From: Chryseobacterium viscerum
GTDB taxonomy: Bacteria; Bacteroidota; Bacteroidia; Flavobacteriales; Weeksellaceae
Length of the DNA: 64,000 bases
Reading direction: 5' to 3'
Assembly: GCF_002899945.2 (NCBI RefSeq)
Contig: NZ_PPEG02000001.1
Span: 496,001 to 560,000, forward strand
The translations under genes were made by a program, and so were the position numbers. Under the pieces are notes generated by a model, which saw nothing but the letters and a program-made list of their open reading frames with translations, ran no database searches and had not been told where the DNA came from. Positions 17,668 to 26,684 of this stretch are shown piece after piece (the stretch's first letter is position 1; each line of letters opens with the position of its first letter).

Positions 17668-20600
17668 TTGTCAATTGATTTTCTGTCGTATTATACTTCT
17701 TTTTGGCAGAGAATTTCTCATCCAGATACTGAAAGAACATGTATAGTACAGGAATTACAAAAACTCCTAAAACCACTCCACTCAGCATTCCCATTGCCGC
17801 ACTTGTACTGATGGATTTGTTTCCTGAAGCCATCCCTCCTGTGGAAATCATCAGCGGAATCATCCCTACAATAAAGGCCAGTGAAGTCATGATGATCGGA
17901 CGTAATCTTGCTTTTGCTCCTTCCAGTGCAGAATCCAGAATCGAAAGTCCTGATTTTCTCCTTTGAATGGCAAACTCTACAATAAGGATGGCATTCTTGG
18001 CCAAGAGACCAATAAGCATGATCAATCCTACCTGTACATAGATATTATTATCCAGTCCAATTGCTTTTATTCCTAAGAATGCCCCTACAATACCTGTCGG
18101 AATGGAAAGCATTACGGCCAGAGGAAGAATATAACTTTCATATTGTGCTGCCAGCAGCAGGTATACGAATAGTAAGCATAATCCAAAGATGGCAATCGTT
18201 TGATTTCCTGCAGATTTCTCTTCCAAACTCAATCCAGTCCATTCGTAACTGTAGTCAGAAGGTAGTTTGCTTAATGTCTGCTCCAGCTTACCCATTAATT
18301 CTCCGTTACTTACTCCTGGTTTTGGAGACACGTTGATATTTAATGAGTTGTAAAGATTATAACGCTGAACGGATTCCGGACCGTAGACTTTTTTCAAAGT
18401 GATCAGTGTATTCACTGGTACCATATTTCCTTTGTCATTCTTTACGAAAATATCATTGAATGCCTGCTCATCCATTCTGAAAACTCCGTCCGCTTTAATA
18501 TTGACTCTGTAGAACTTTCCGAATCTTGAGAAATTCTGAGACTGGTCTCCTGAGAAATAGGTCTGAACAGTTCCCAATAGGTTTGAAATACTTACTCCCA
18601 GCTGTTTTGCTTTATCTTCATTCACTTCAAGCTCCATCTGAGGGTAATCTGCTCTGAACATCGTGTAGGCGAATCCCACTTCCGGAACCTTCATCAGCTG
18701 ACCGATCAGTTCGTCTGCTTTGGCTTTAAGAACCTGAGGATCTCTACCCATACGGTCCTGAAGTACAATTTCGGCATCATTCGTCATTCCATATCCTTCT
18801 ACCGGAGGCATTCTGAAGGTCATTACACTTCCTTCCTTGATGACACCCAACTTTTCATTGGCCATATCTACAACCGCCTGGATATCCTGAACTTCACCTC
18901 TTTCTTTTTTAGGTTTCAGCTTAACAAATCCCATCGCGTAAGCCGGTCCTGCACTGTTACTAAGAAGATTGTATCCTGTAATTGATGTATTTTCCTTCAC
19001 GGCATCTACTCCTTTTAAGATTTCATTGATCTTATTGGAAACTTCCGTAGTTTTTGTCAATGCCGTTCCCGGAGGCATACTTAAGGTATACATGAAGAAT
19101 CCATCATCTTCCATCGGTACAAAGCTTTTAGGCGTGCTTGACATCAGCCATCCTGCAACACCGATAATAGCGATCACCAATCCTCCTGCAATCCATTTTC
19201 GTCCGATTAAAAAACGAACTCCTTTCGCATAGCGATTGGTCATATTACTAAACCCTGCATTGAATGCTACCGCAAATCTTTGCCCGAATCCTTTCGGTTT
19301 TTTACCTTCTCCTGCGTGGTTGTTTTTCAAAAATACAGCACATAAAGCCGGAGTTAAAGTCAGTGCATTAACCGCTGAAATAATAATTGCGATGGCCAAT
19401 GTATAGGCAAACTGCTTATAGAATAACCCTGCCGAACCGGACATAAATCCGATAGGAATAAATACCGCCGACATCACCAATGTAATGGAAATAACCGCTC
19501 CTGTGATCTCACTCATCGCTTTGTGGGTAGCCTCTCGTCCTGAAAGGTCTGTTCCTTCCATATTACTGTGGACGGCTTCCACGACTACAATGGCATCATC
19601 CACTACAATACCGATCGCCAGTACAAGGGCAAAAAGCGTCAGTACATTGATGGTAAATCCTAAGACCAAAAGGAAGAAGAAGGTACCAATAATGGCGACC
19701 GGAACAGCTACTGCCGGAATAATGGTAGATCTAAAATCCTGTAAAAAGATAAATACTACGATAAATACCAGAATAAAAGCTTCGATGAGGGTAGATTTCA
19801 CCTGTCCTGTCGCTTCATCCAATCTTTCTTTGGTACTCATTACATTCGTAAATTTAATTCCCGGAGGGAACGATTTTGACAGTTGAACAAGGGCTTTGTT
19901 TACTCCTATTTCAATCTGATTGGCATTGGATCCTGTGGTTTGCATGATCGCTACCGTCACCGCATTTTTCCCATTGGAAAGGTTATCTCCTGTGTTCGAA
20001 ATAGCCCCGAATTCTACGCGGGCCACGTCTTTAAGTCTGATGACCTGACTTCCGGTATTTTTAACAATGATATTCTCATATTGTTCCGGCTTGTTCTTTT
20101 TCCCTTTATACCTAATAACATATTCCAGGGCTGCATCTGACTCTTCCCCCAATTTACCCGGAGCAGATTCCAAACTGTGGTCGGCTATTGCTCTGGAAAC
20201 ATCGGCCGGTTCAAGTCCATAGGAAGACATTTTCTGAGGATTAAGCCATATTCTCATGGAATAATCTTTCAATCCAAAAACCATGGCCTGTCCTACTCCT
20301 TTTACCCTTTTGACCTGTGGAATAAGGTTGATATTTGCATAGTTCTGCAGGAAGGTTTCATCATATTGTTTATTATCTTCAGTATAAATATTGAAAATCA
20401 ATACCATACTGTTCTGCTGTTTGGATGTGGTAAGCCCCATTCTCACTACCTCCTGCGGAAGTATCGGAGTGGCCTGCTGTACTCTGTTCTGCACATTTAC
20501 GGCTGCCTGATCGGCATTCACCCCCTGTTTGAATATAATGGAGATAGAGAAGGTACCGTCATTACTTGCAGTAGACTTCATATATTCCATATCTTCCACT

Positions 20601-20812
20601 CCGTTGATCTGTTCTTCCAGCGGAGTTACCACGGAACGGATGACAGTCTCACTATTCCCTCCCGGATAAGATCCTGAAACAGTGATTGTAGGTGGAGAAA
20701 TATCCGGAAATCTGGTTACCGCCAGCTGGTTTAATCCTATAATCCCTAAAATAACAATGATAAGGGATATTACTGTCGCCAGTACCGGACGGTCTATTAT
20801 CTTTTTTAACAT
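17654..20812 (-). CDS. RND multidrug efflux permease (AcrB/HAE1 family)
   Basis: At 1052 residues it has the normal length for hydrophobe/amphiphile RND pumps. It begins MLKKIIDRPVLATVISLIIV, with the usual first helix followed by the FPDISPPTITVSGSYPG porter segment. TM4 contains the proton-relay pair in LAIGIVVDDAIVVVE (about residue 410). The second half repeats the architecture, with GIVGAFLGIKAIGLDNNIYVQVG and LLAKNAILIVEFA. It exports drugs or other amphiphiles from the inner membrane and periplasm. It is the middle gene of the adaptor-permease-outer-membrane-factor operon, 29 bp after the adaptor. Confidence 0.96.
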   Translation of the reverse strand: MLKKIIDRPVLATVISLIIVILGIIGLNQLAVTRFPDISPPTITVSGSYPGGNSETVIRSVVTPLEEQINGVEDMEYMKSTASNDGTFSISIIFKQGVNADQAAVNVQNRVQQATPILPQEVVRMGLTTSKQQNSMVLIFNIYTEDNKQYDETFLQNYANINLIPQVKRVKGVGQAMVFGLKDYSMRIWLNPQKMSSYGLEPADVSRAIADHSLESAPGKLGEESDAALEYVIRYKGKKNKPEQYENIIVKNTGSQVIRLKDVARVEFGAISNTGDNLSNGKNAVTVAIMQTTGSNANQIEIGVNKALVQLSKSFPPGIKFTNVMSTKERLDEATGQVKSTLIEAFILVFIVVFIFLQDFRSTIIPAVAVPVAIIGTFFFLLVLGFTINVLTLFALVLAIGIVVDDAIVVVEAVHSNMEGTDLSGREATHKAMSEITGAVISITLVMSAVFIPIGFMSGSAGLFYKQFAYTLAIAIIISAVNALTLTPALCAVFLKNNHAGEGKKPKGFGQRFAVAFNAGFSNMTNRYAKGVRFLIGRKWIAGGLVIAIIGVAGWLMSSTPKSFVPMEDDGFFMYTLSMPPGTALTKTTEVSNKINEILKGVDAVKENTSITGYNLLSNSAGPAYAMGFVKLKPKKERGEVQDIQAVVDMANEKLGVIKEGSVMTFRMPPVEGYGMTNDAEIVLQDRMGRDPQVLKAKADELIGQLMKVPEVGFAYTMFRADYPQMELEVNEDKAKQLGVSISNLLGTVQTYFSGDQSQNFSRFGKFYRVNIKADGVFRMDEQAFNDIFVKNDKGNMVPVNTLITLKKVYGPESVQRYNLYNSLNINVSPKPGVSNGELMGKLEQTLSKLPSDYSYEWTGLSLEEKSAGNQTIAIFGLCLLFVYLLLAAQYESYILPLAVMLSIPTGIVGAFLGIKAIGLDNNIYVQVGLIMLIGLLAKNAILIVEFAIQRRKSGLSILDSALEGAKARLRPIIMTSLAFIVGMIPLMISTGGMASGNKSISTSAAMGMLSGVVLGVFVIPVLYMFFQYLDEKFSAKKKYNTTENQLTNENI

Positions 20813-20841
20813 TTTTGAATTTTCTATGAATGGTTATACAA

Positions 20842-21963
20842 CTATTTCAAAGGAACTGTTTGGGCAGCAACCTGTGCACCATCTGTAAGAGCATCAATCC
20901 TGTTGATGGCAATCTTATCTCCCGCATTCACTCCTTCTTTTACAAAGTAATCCTGAGATGTACTTCCTGAAATGGTAATCTGGGTCATTTTCACCTTGTC
21001 TTTACCGTTCAGTTTATAGACAAAGAACCTGTCCTGAATGTCTTTCACGGATCCTTTTGGAATCTTGATCACTCCGTTCAGTGCATTATGAATCATTACT
21101 CTTGCTGTTCCTCCGGATCTCAATAATTTATCCGGGTTTTGGAAAACAGCTTTCATCTGAATACTTCCGGTATTTCTATCGAAGTTTCCACTGGCGTTTT
21201 CCAATTTTCCTTTAAGAGAATAGGTGGAACCATCTGCAAGGATAAGCTCTACATCTTCTGCTGCATTTCCTGAAGTTGCTGCTTTGCTGTGTGCAATAAA
21301 ATCTGCCTCATTCATCGAGAAATAAACATTGACACTGTTTATGCTTGAAAGTGTTGTCAACGGAGATGCATCCGACGGACTGATGAGGTTTCCTACTCTA
21401 TTCGGAATTCTTCCTATGTATCCGCTAACGGGTGCCTTGATGTACGTAAAGTTGGCATTGATTTTTGATGATCCTAAAGAAGACTGTGCCTGAGCTACCT
21501 GTGCTGATGCCGCTTTGTAACTCGCCTGAGCTGTTTTCAGCTGCATATCTGAAACTACTTTTCCTTCTACCAACGGTTTTAGTTTTTCAACTTCAAGTCT
21601 TGCTGTTTCCTGGGCTGCCAAAGCTGACTTCAAAGCTGCGGCATTGGTATTTACCTGCTCATTGTACACCGATGGATTTATTCTGAAAAGGGTCTGTCCT
21701 TTACTTACATACTGTCCTTCTTTGATATATACTGCCTCCAGATAACCTGTCACCTGTGCCTTAATATCTACATTGTCCTGCCCCTCTATGCTTCCAGGGT
21801 ATCCCGTAGATACATCTGCATCTCCGGATTTCACCTGAATAAAATCTGTTGGAAAAGCCTGCTGCATCTGCTGGGCATTTTCCTGGCCATTCCCCGAACC
21901 ACACGAGTACAATATCGCTGCAGCTGTAAGTGAAAGTACCAGATATCCTTTTCTGTAATTCAT
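20842..21963 (-). CDS. RND efflux periplasmic adaptor (membrane fusion protein)
   Basis: This 373-residue lipoprotein (lipobox ending ILYSC) has lipoyl-like halves (NVDIKAQVTGYLEAVYIKEG and TYIKAPVSGYIGRIPNRVG) flanking a helical hairpin at about residues 105-165. A beta-barrel and membrane-proximal domain end the protein. It bridges the permease and the outer-membrane duct. It is the first gene of the operon. The 305-bp region upstream carries paired direct repeats that could bind the neighbouring LytTR regulator. Confidence 0.94.
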   Translation of the reverse strand: MNYRKGYLVLSLTAAAILYSCGSGNGQENAQQMQQAFPTDFIQVKSGDADVSTGYPGSIEGQDNVDIKAQVTGYLEAVYIKEGQYVSKGQTLFRINPSVYNEQVNTNAAALKSALAAQETARLEVEKLKPLVEGKVVSDMQLKTAQASYKAASAQVAQAQSSLGSSKINANFTYIKAPVSGYIGRIPNRVGNLISPSDASPLTTLSSINSVNVYFSMNEADFIAHSKAATSGNAAEDVELILADGSTYSLKGKLENASGNFDRNTGSIQMKAVFQNPDKLLRSGGTARVMIHNALNGVIKIPKGSVKDIQDRFFVYKLNGKDKVKMTQITISGSTSQDYFVKEGVNAGDKIAINRIDALTDGAQVAAQTVPLK

Positions 21964-22268
21964 AACATTGGTTTTTAAATTTTACAGCAGCAAAATAACT
22001 TCATCTTATAGTGATATTCATTCAGAAGTTGGGTGAAGTGTCGTTAATCGCAGGTGAAGCGTATCATACTAAAAATGAAAAGAAAACATGCATTTCAGCG
22101 TATAAAAACGATAAAAAAAACTCTTTTTCGGTTGAATATTTCAAAAATACGGTTGAGATTCAAATTTATACGGTTCACATTTAAAACTCTCGGCTCAGGG
22201 TATTTACGGGCATAATTTCGCAGTATCAATACAACAAAAAATAAGTTATTAATTTAAATTTTTATCAA
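21964..22268. other. Divergent control region of efflux operon and OmpX-like gene
   Basis: These 305 non-coding bases hold a minus-strand TTATTTTG element (21998-21991, one mismatch to TAnnTTTG). The direct repeats lie at 22032-22062. A plus-strand TAATTTCG-like element around 22210-22220 is a possible -7 for the gene at 22269. Confidence 0.5.
22032..22062. promoter_or_regulatory. Paired 10-bp direct repeats, candidate LytTR operator
   Basis: GGTGAAGTGT (22032-22041) and GGTGAAGCGT (22053-22062) match at nine of ten positions and are exactly 21 bp apart, two helical turns. LytTR-family regulators characteristically bind such direct repeats, and one is encoded at 23041-23805. The repeats sit about 35 bp upstream of a -7-like element of the efflux operon. 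The assignment is inference. Confidence 0.4.
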
Positions 22269-22862
22269 ATGAAAAAGTTTTTAGCAATCACCGCTCTTGT
22301 ATTCGGTTTGGGAGTACAGGCACAACAGACAAAGGAAACGAAAAAAGAGTCCGGTATAGAACTGATTCCTAAAGCGGGGATCAACTTTGCCAACCAGTCT
22401 ATTAAAAATGTGAATGGAGAAAAATCCAAAATATCCTTCCAGGCAGGTTTAGGGGTAAATATACAGACAGGCGTGAAAAATTTTTCCATACAGCCAGAAG
22501 TTAACTTTATCAGCAAGGGAACCAAGTTTAAAAACAGCTTCGGAAACGAAACTTACAATTTCAATTATATTGAGGTTCCGGTATTGGCTAAATACAGTTT
22601 TGGTCCGGTGTATGTAAATGCAGGTCCTTCTATTGGCTTCCTGATGGGGAAAAGTGATAAAATAAAGGCGGTCTATGGGAAAACCAAGACTATAGATTTC
22701 GGTGTACAAATGGGTGCCGGTATAGCAATTCCGGCTGGTCCTGGTAAAATGATTATCGACGGAAGGTATAACTTGGGATTAAGCAATATTTCTGATGAAA
22801 AAGGAGTTGATGTGAAAAACAGAGGTTTTACTGTTTCTTTGGGTTATGCTATTCCTTTGTAA
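22269..22862 (+). CDS. OmpX/PorT-like outer-membrane beta-barrel protein
   Basis: This 197-residue protein has a signal peptide (cleavage near GVQAQ). Eight or so alternating amphipathic strands of the OMP_b-brl_2 type follow (IELIPKAGINFANQS, FSIQPEVNFISKGTKF, YIEVPVLAKYSFGPVYVNAGP), ending in a terminal strand GFTVSLGYAIPL. It is a small outer-membrane barrel without a known transport role. It lies divergent from the RND operon and convergent with a LytS/LytTR pair. A second copy of this arrangement occurs at 49502-51963. Confidence 0.85.
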   Translation: MKKFLAITALVFGLGVQAQQTKETKKESGIELIPKAGINFANQSIKNVNGEKSKISFQAGLGVNIQTGVKNFSIQPEVNFISKGTKFKNSFGNETYNFNYIEVPVLAKYSFGPVYVNAGPSIGFLMGKSDKIKAVYGKTKTIDFGVQMGAGIAIPAGPGKMIIDGRYNLGLSNISDEKGVDVKNRGFTVSLGYAIPL

Positions 22863-22932
22863 GGCTAGATTGCTAAAAGGCTAAATCATAAAAAAGTAAA
22901 TTTACTGATCTGCTTTTTACATGTATATTTCT

Positions 22933-22966
22933 GATCTCCTCAAACTTTATGAGGAGATCATTTTTT
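22933..22966 (+). terminator. Terminator of the OmpX-like gene
   Basis: GATCTCCTCA (22933-22942) pairs with TGAGGAGATC (22950-22959), followed by ATTTTTT. Confidence 0.85.
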
Positions 22967-22982
22967 ATAATGGATCTTATAG

Positions 22983-23015
22983 AACAATAAAAGTTGCCCT
23001 CTGAAAAGGCAACTT
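22983..23015 (-). terminator. Terminator of the LytTR regulator gene
   Basis: AAGTTGCC (22991-22998) and GGCAACTT (23008-23015) form a perfect stem. On the minus strand it is followed by a T-rich tract, 25 bp past the regulator stop codon. Confidence 0.75.
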
Positions 23016-23040
23016 CATGTACTCTATCTTATTTTGTTGA

Positions 23041-23805
23041 CTAATAATCCATCCAGGATTTGAAAATGGAGGCTTTTTCTCTGCTTACAATCACGTCTAT
23101 ATCTGGTTGTTTTCTGAGTTCCAACTTCAGTTTTCCATTAAAATGATTGAAAATTTGTTTTACAGAATCAATGTGAATGATAAACTGTCTGTTGGCGCGG
23201 AAAAAGAATTTCGGGTCTAACTGTTTTTCCAGTTCTTCCAACGTTTGGGGAAGGTTTTCCACCACTCCGGTAGTCAGCATCGCTTTACTGATTCCCAATT
23301 CAGTATAAAAGTATAAGATGTCTTCTGCCAATACGGTTTTATATCCGTCCCGGTGAGTAATCAGAAAACGTTTCCTGTAATCTTTGGGTTGGATATAATT
23401 CAGCAGTCCTTCAATAGCTGTTCCCAATACCGGAACAGTATCCATAAAGGTTTCATAGCGTTTTAAAGCCGCATCCAACTCTTCTTCTTCAATAGGTTTC
23501 AGAAGGTAATCTACACTGTTGTATTTAAATGCCTGTACTGCATATTCATCGTATGCCGTGGTGAATATAACAGCACTTTTAATTTCATGTTTATTAAATA
23601 TTTCAAAGCTAAGTCCATCTGCCAGGCGCACATCCATCATAATAATATCCGGAACCACATTATTTTCCAGCCAATGTACCGTTGAGGTAATTGAATCTTC
23701 TACAGACAGAATTTCGATATGGGGTCTTAACTTCAGCAACAGTCTTTTCAACCTATCGGCATTGGGCCTTTCATCCTCAACTATTAAAATTTTATTAATC
23801 TTCAT
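23041..23805 (-). CDS. LytTR-family response regulator
   Basis: This 254-residue protein has a receiver domain at residues 1-125, with acidic pocket EDE near residue 11, phosphoacceptor Asp in IIMMDVRLADG at about 58, and a conserved Lys in LLKPI at about 107. A LytTR DNA-binding domain follows at about 150-250 (FLITHRDGYKTVLAEDILYFY, ending FFRANRQFIIHIDSVKQI). It overlaps its kinase gene by 4 bp (ATGA), so they form a two-component pair. The efflux operon 2 kb away with 21-bp-spaced direct repeats is a candidate target. Confidence 0.92.
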   Translation of the reverse strand: MKINKILIVEDERPNADRLKRLLLKLRPHIEILSVEDSITSTVHWLENNVVPDIIMMDVRLADGLSFEIFNKHEIKSAVIFTTAYDEYAVQAFKYNSVDYLLKPIEEEELDAALKRYETFMDTVPVLGTAIEGLLNYIQPKDYRKRFLITHRDGYKTVLAEDILYFYTELGISKAMLTTGVVENLPQTLEELEKQLDPKFFFRANRQFIIHIDSVKQIFNHFNGKLKLELRKQPDIDVIVSREKASIFKSWMDY

Positions 23806-24920
23806 ATCAATGGAAGTTTTACAATAAATTTATTTTCAGTTTTTTCAATAACAGGCTTAGGATATCCTAAAATTTCGTACCGTGCAATGATATTGGTAAG
23901 CCCCACTCCAGAGGAATCGGGCTTATTGATCAAAGGCAGGAATGTATTGGATACCACCAGCTCTCCTTCAGGATTGGTGTAAACCTCTATTTCCAAAGGA
24001 TTTGCCTTTGATGTCTGATTATGCTTAATGGCATTTTCAACCAGCAGCTGCAAAGACAATGGAAGGGTATACATCGATTTGTATTTTTCCTGAACATCTA
24101 TTGTAAACACCACTCCTTCACCTATTCTTTTTTCAATCAGAAAGATATAGGATTCTAAAAATTTCAGCTCCTCTTCCACTGCAATGATGTCTTTTTTGGA
24201 GTTGACCAGTAAGTATCGGTATACTCTTGCAAAATTCTCCGAGTAGTCATAGCCTAGCTGCTGATCTTCCAGAATGAGTTCTGACAATACACTTAAGTTA
24301 TTGAAAATAAAATGGGGATCTATCTGAAGCTTGAGCGCCTGAAGCTCTGCCGCCATAGCTACTTGCTTATGTTTGGATGCCCTCAGCTTATGCTGAGCTG
24401 CTTCAACAGCTGTTTTTTTCCAGTTTTCCAGTAAATAATCCACGGTATTAAATGCGCTGATAATCAAAGATATTACAATATTGGTTGCAATCCACTGCCC
24501 CAAAAGCGTATATTCTTTGCGGGAATCCATCTCAGGTAATTGCAATGAAGTACAGTCTACAATGGCATTAATAATAATCACAATCATAACACTTCCTACG
24601 ATCTGCAGTAAACACTGAATGAGCAGTCGTTTTATGGTTCTGTCTCTCCAGGGAAGCAGTTTATTAAGGGTCCTGTCTATAAATATACTTACCTCTGAAA
24701 TAATGATGGAAAAAAAGATAATCCATGTGGCATCTTCCAGGATCATTTGCAGCGGAGCTTCCAGATATCCTTTCCAAACGGGATCGAATGGGTCAATAAG
24801 ATAAGAAAAAACACAGAAAGTGACCACTGCTACCGCCCAGATCACGAGCCTTCTCTTCATGGTAGAAAGAATCTTCTTATTCCGCACTATATTTTTCCTG
24901 ATGGTAGAAATCCTATTCAT
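23802..24920 (-). CDS. LytS-type sensor histidine kinase
   Basis: This 372-residue protein has four hydrophobic helices in the first 170 residues (VIWAVAVVTFCVFSYL, WIIFFSIIISEVSIFI, IVGSVMIVIIINAIV, IATNIVISLIISAF). A short coiled segment leads to the His_kinase domain with the phospho-His in LQIDPHFIFNNLS. The HATPase part carries the N-box in LVENAIKHNQ and a glycine box in SGVGLTNI. The start may instead be the ATG at 24860 (MKRRLVIWA). It is the partner of the LytTR regulator. The signal is unknown. Confidence 0.9.
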   Translation of the reverse strand: MNRISTIRKNIVRNKKILSTMKRRLVIWAVAVVTFCVFSYLIDPFDPVWKGYLEAPLQMILEDATWIIFFSIIISEVSIFIDRTLNKLLPWRDRTIKRLLIQCLLQIVGSVMIVIIINAIVDCTSLQLPEMDSRKEYTLLGQWIATNIVISLIISAFNTVDYLLENWKKTAVEAAQHKLRASKHKQVAMAAELQALKLQIDPHFIFNNLSVLSELILEDQQLGYDYSENFARVYRYLLVNSKKDIIAVEEELKFLESYIFLIEKRIGEGVVFTIDVQEKYKSMYTLPLSLQLLVENAIKHNQTSKANPLEIEVYTNPEGELVVSNTFLPLINKPDSSGVGLTNIIARYEILGYPKPVIEKTENKFIVKLPLI

Positions 24921-24975
24921 ATCCGGGATTTTATGAATGTAAATATAGAAATAGATTTTATATGAGTGTTCCCTA

Positions 24976-24996
24976 TTTTGGCCGAGACCGCCAAAA
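24976..24996. promoter_or_regulatory. Perfect palindrome upstream of the sensor kinase
   Basis: TTTTGGC (24976-24982) and GCCAAAA (24990-24996) are perfect inverted arms with a 7-base spacer, 56 bp upstream of the kinase start in a divergent intergenic region. The dyad looks like a dimeric repressor or activator site. The binding protein is unknown. Confidence 0.4.
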
Positions 24997-25104
24997 CTAT
25001 CCCTGAAACGTAAAATAGAAGACTTAGAATGAAGGCTAACGTTTCATCACCTGAAAAAGACATTTCATCATCATTTTATGCAACATCACATTATTTTTAT
25101 CATA

Positions 25105-25131
25105 AGACCTCAACGGTCTCTCCTAGTTTTG
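25105..25131 (+). promoter_or_regulatory. Promoter of the universal stress gene with inverted repeat
   Basis: TAGTTTTG (25124-25131) matches the TAnnTTTG -7 element 19 bp before the start codon. Immediately upstream lies AGACC-N5-GGTCT (25105-25119), a perfect inverted repeat in the spacer between -33 and -7. A protein bound there would block or bend the promoter. Confidence 0.45.
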
Positions 25132-25150
25132 CAGTATTAAATCCGGTACA

Positions 25151-25975
25151 ATGAAAACAATAATTGTCTGCACAGATTTTTCCCCTGAAGCTGAAAATGC
25201 TACTCATTATGCAGCTTCTATGGCTAAAGAAAATAAATACAGAATCGTACTGTTTAATCTACAGACTATTTCTATTCATGCTTTGAATGCTCAGGCTTCA
25301 GCAGATTTTTTCTATTCCCAGACTTTTAAAAATCAGAAAAAACTTGAAGATAAAGCCACTGAACTTAAGGCGCTATACACTATAGAAACTGACCATCATC
25401 TGGCTTCCGGTAATTTCATTGAAGAACTGGAAAACTGTATACAGCTTCACGGGGGTGATTTTATTGTTATGGGAATGACAGAAAAGACCCTTGAACAAAG
25501 GCTTTTGGGCAATAGTGTAACAAGGGCTATCCATAGAATACAAAAACCGATATTAATTGTTCCTGATCATATAGAATACACGGGAATCAGGAAAATTCTC
25601 TTTGCTTATGACAATCATAAAAATATGACCTGGTCTGCGATGAATGACATTTATTATTTCATTAATGAATTTAATGCTGAGGTAGAGGTATTCAACGTAA
25701 GTGAAAGGCTGGAAGATTTTGCTGAGGTGATCCATGATGTCGATCTGAATTCGGGGCATGATCTGGATGATATTAAATACAGCTTTAAAATGATTCAATC
25801 CATCGAGGTGATCAAAGCTATTGAAGAGGAAATCAGATTGACGAGCCCAGATCTTTTGACCATGGTTCCCTATAAATACAACCTTGTGGAAGCTCTTTTC
25901 CATCGAAGCAAAACAGCTATTATGGCTTATAAAAATAAAATACCACTGCTATCAATTCCCCTAAACGTAGATTAA
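25151..25975 (+). CDS. Universal stress protein, tandem Usp domains
   Basis: This 274-residue protein has two UspA-like domains. The first (1-140) begins MKTIIVCTDFSPEAENATHYA and carries the nucleotide-site pattern MGMTEKTLEQRLLGNSVTRAI before PILIVP. The second (about 148-274) is more divergent, with LFAYDNHKNM, and lacks an obvious glycine-rich nucleotide loop. It is a cytoplasmic stress protein. It stands alone between a promoter with an inverted repeat and a strong terminator. Confidence 0.9.
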   Translation: MKTIIVCTDFSPEAENATHYAASMAKENKYRIVLFNLQTISIHALNAQASADFFYSQTFKNQKKLEDKATELKALYTIETDHHLASGNFIEELENCIQLHGGDFIVMGMTEKTLEQRLLGNSVTRAIHRIQKPILIVPDHIEYTGIRKILFAYDNHKNMTWSAMNDIYYFINEFNAEVEVFNVSERLEDFAEVIHDVDLNSGHDLDDIKYSFKMIQSIEVIKAIEEEIRLTSPDLLTMVPYKYNLVEALFHRSKTAIMAYKNKIPLLSIPLNVD

Positions 25976-26052
25976 GATCAATAAAAATCTGTACACATTT
26001 GAATTATCCTTTTTTGCCTTTGAAGGCTAAATTTTACACTTAATCTTGTTTA

Positions 26053-26090
26053 ACAGGACCGGAAAGAGGTTTCCGGTCCTGTTTTTATTT
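26053..26090 (+). terminator. Strong terminator after the universal stress gene
   Basis: ACAGGACCGGAAA (26053-26065) pairs with TTTCCGGTCCTGT (26070-26082) around GAGG, followed by TTTTATTTT. Confidence 0.88.
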
Positions 26091-26160
26091 TAATTTCATA
26101 TTATTGCCAACTAAACAGAGAGATTATCTTGAATATACTTTAACTAAAAACAAAACCGTT

Positions 26161-26637
26161 ATGGACTATCTTTTTCCTCATTTCAGGTATATTATTTTAT
26201 TCTTATTTATCACATGCATCCCGTTCTCAGCACAAGATTTAAAAGGGCAGAAAGACATCAGCAAGCAATGCATGCAAAAGATGAAACTTACTTCAGATAA
26301 AATTGTGTTAACCAAGAACAATTTTGAAATGGCAATTCCATCCGAAATAATTATAGATCCGCTTCATTCCACGATCATTACTAATATTCAGAAGCCCAAC
26401 AAACAGGAAAAGACTGTAACCAACTTTATCATTAAAGAAATCAGATGTGAAATGAATGAAAATATCACATCCGGAAATATAATCTATACCGTAAAAAGTA
26501 ATAATCCCAATGCAACTTTTCCCAAAAACGGCTTTATTCTGAAGGCAACAAAAGAAGGGTTGTTTTTTTCCAGCAGTACAGATCCGGCAGATGATACCCC
26601 TATCATTCCTGTTGTTAAATTTGAAATCATAAAATAG
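26161..26637 (+). CDS. Secreted hypothetical protein
   Basis: 158 residues are counted from the ATG at 26161. A longer frame from a TTG at 26104 would put 19 charged residues before the signal peptide and is not preferred. A signal sequence (YIILFLFITCIPFSAQ) is followed by a soluble, mostly beta-type domain with two cysteines (KQCMQK, IRCEM), ending PIIPVVKFEIIK. I do not recognise the family. It is a single gene between two terminator or convergent boundaries. Confidence 0.6.
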   Translation: MDYLFPHFRYIILFLFITCIPFSAQDLKGQKDISKQCMQKMKLTSDKIVLTKNNFEMAIPSEIIIDPLHSTIITNIQKPNKQEKTVTNFIIKEIRCEMNENITSGNIIYTVKSNNPNATFPKNGFILKATKEGLFFSSSTDPADDTPIIPVVKFEIIK

Positions 26638-26684
26638 TCTTCAAAATAAAATCACCCCGAACTTGAGGTGACAGATGAAATATT

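Noticed and set aside
26104..26160. TTG-started extension of the secreted hypothetical protein
   Set aside because: It places a charged stretch before an otherwise normal signal peptide. The ATG at 26161 is the better start.
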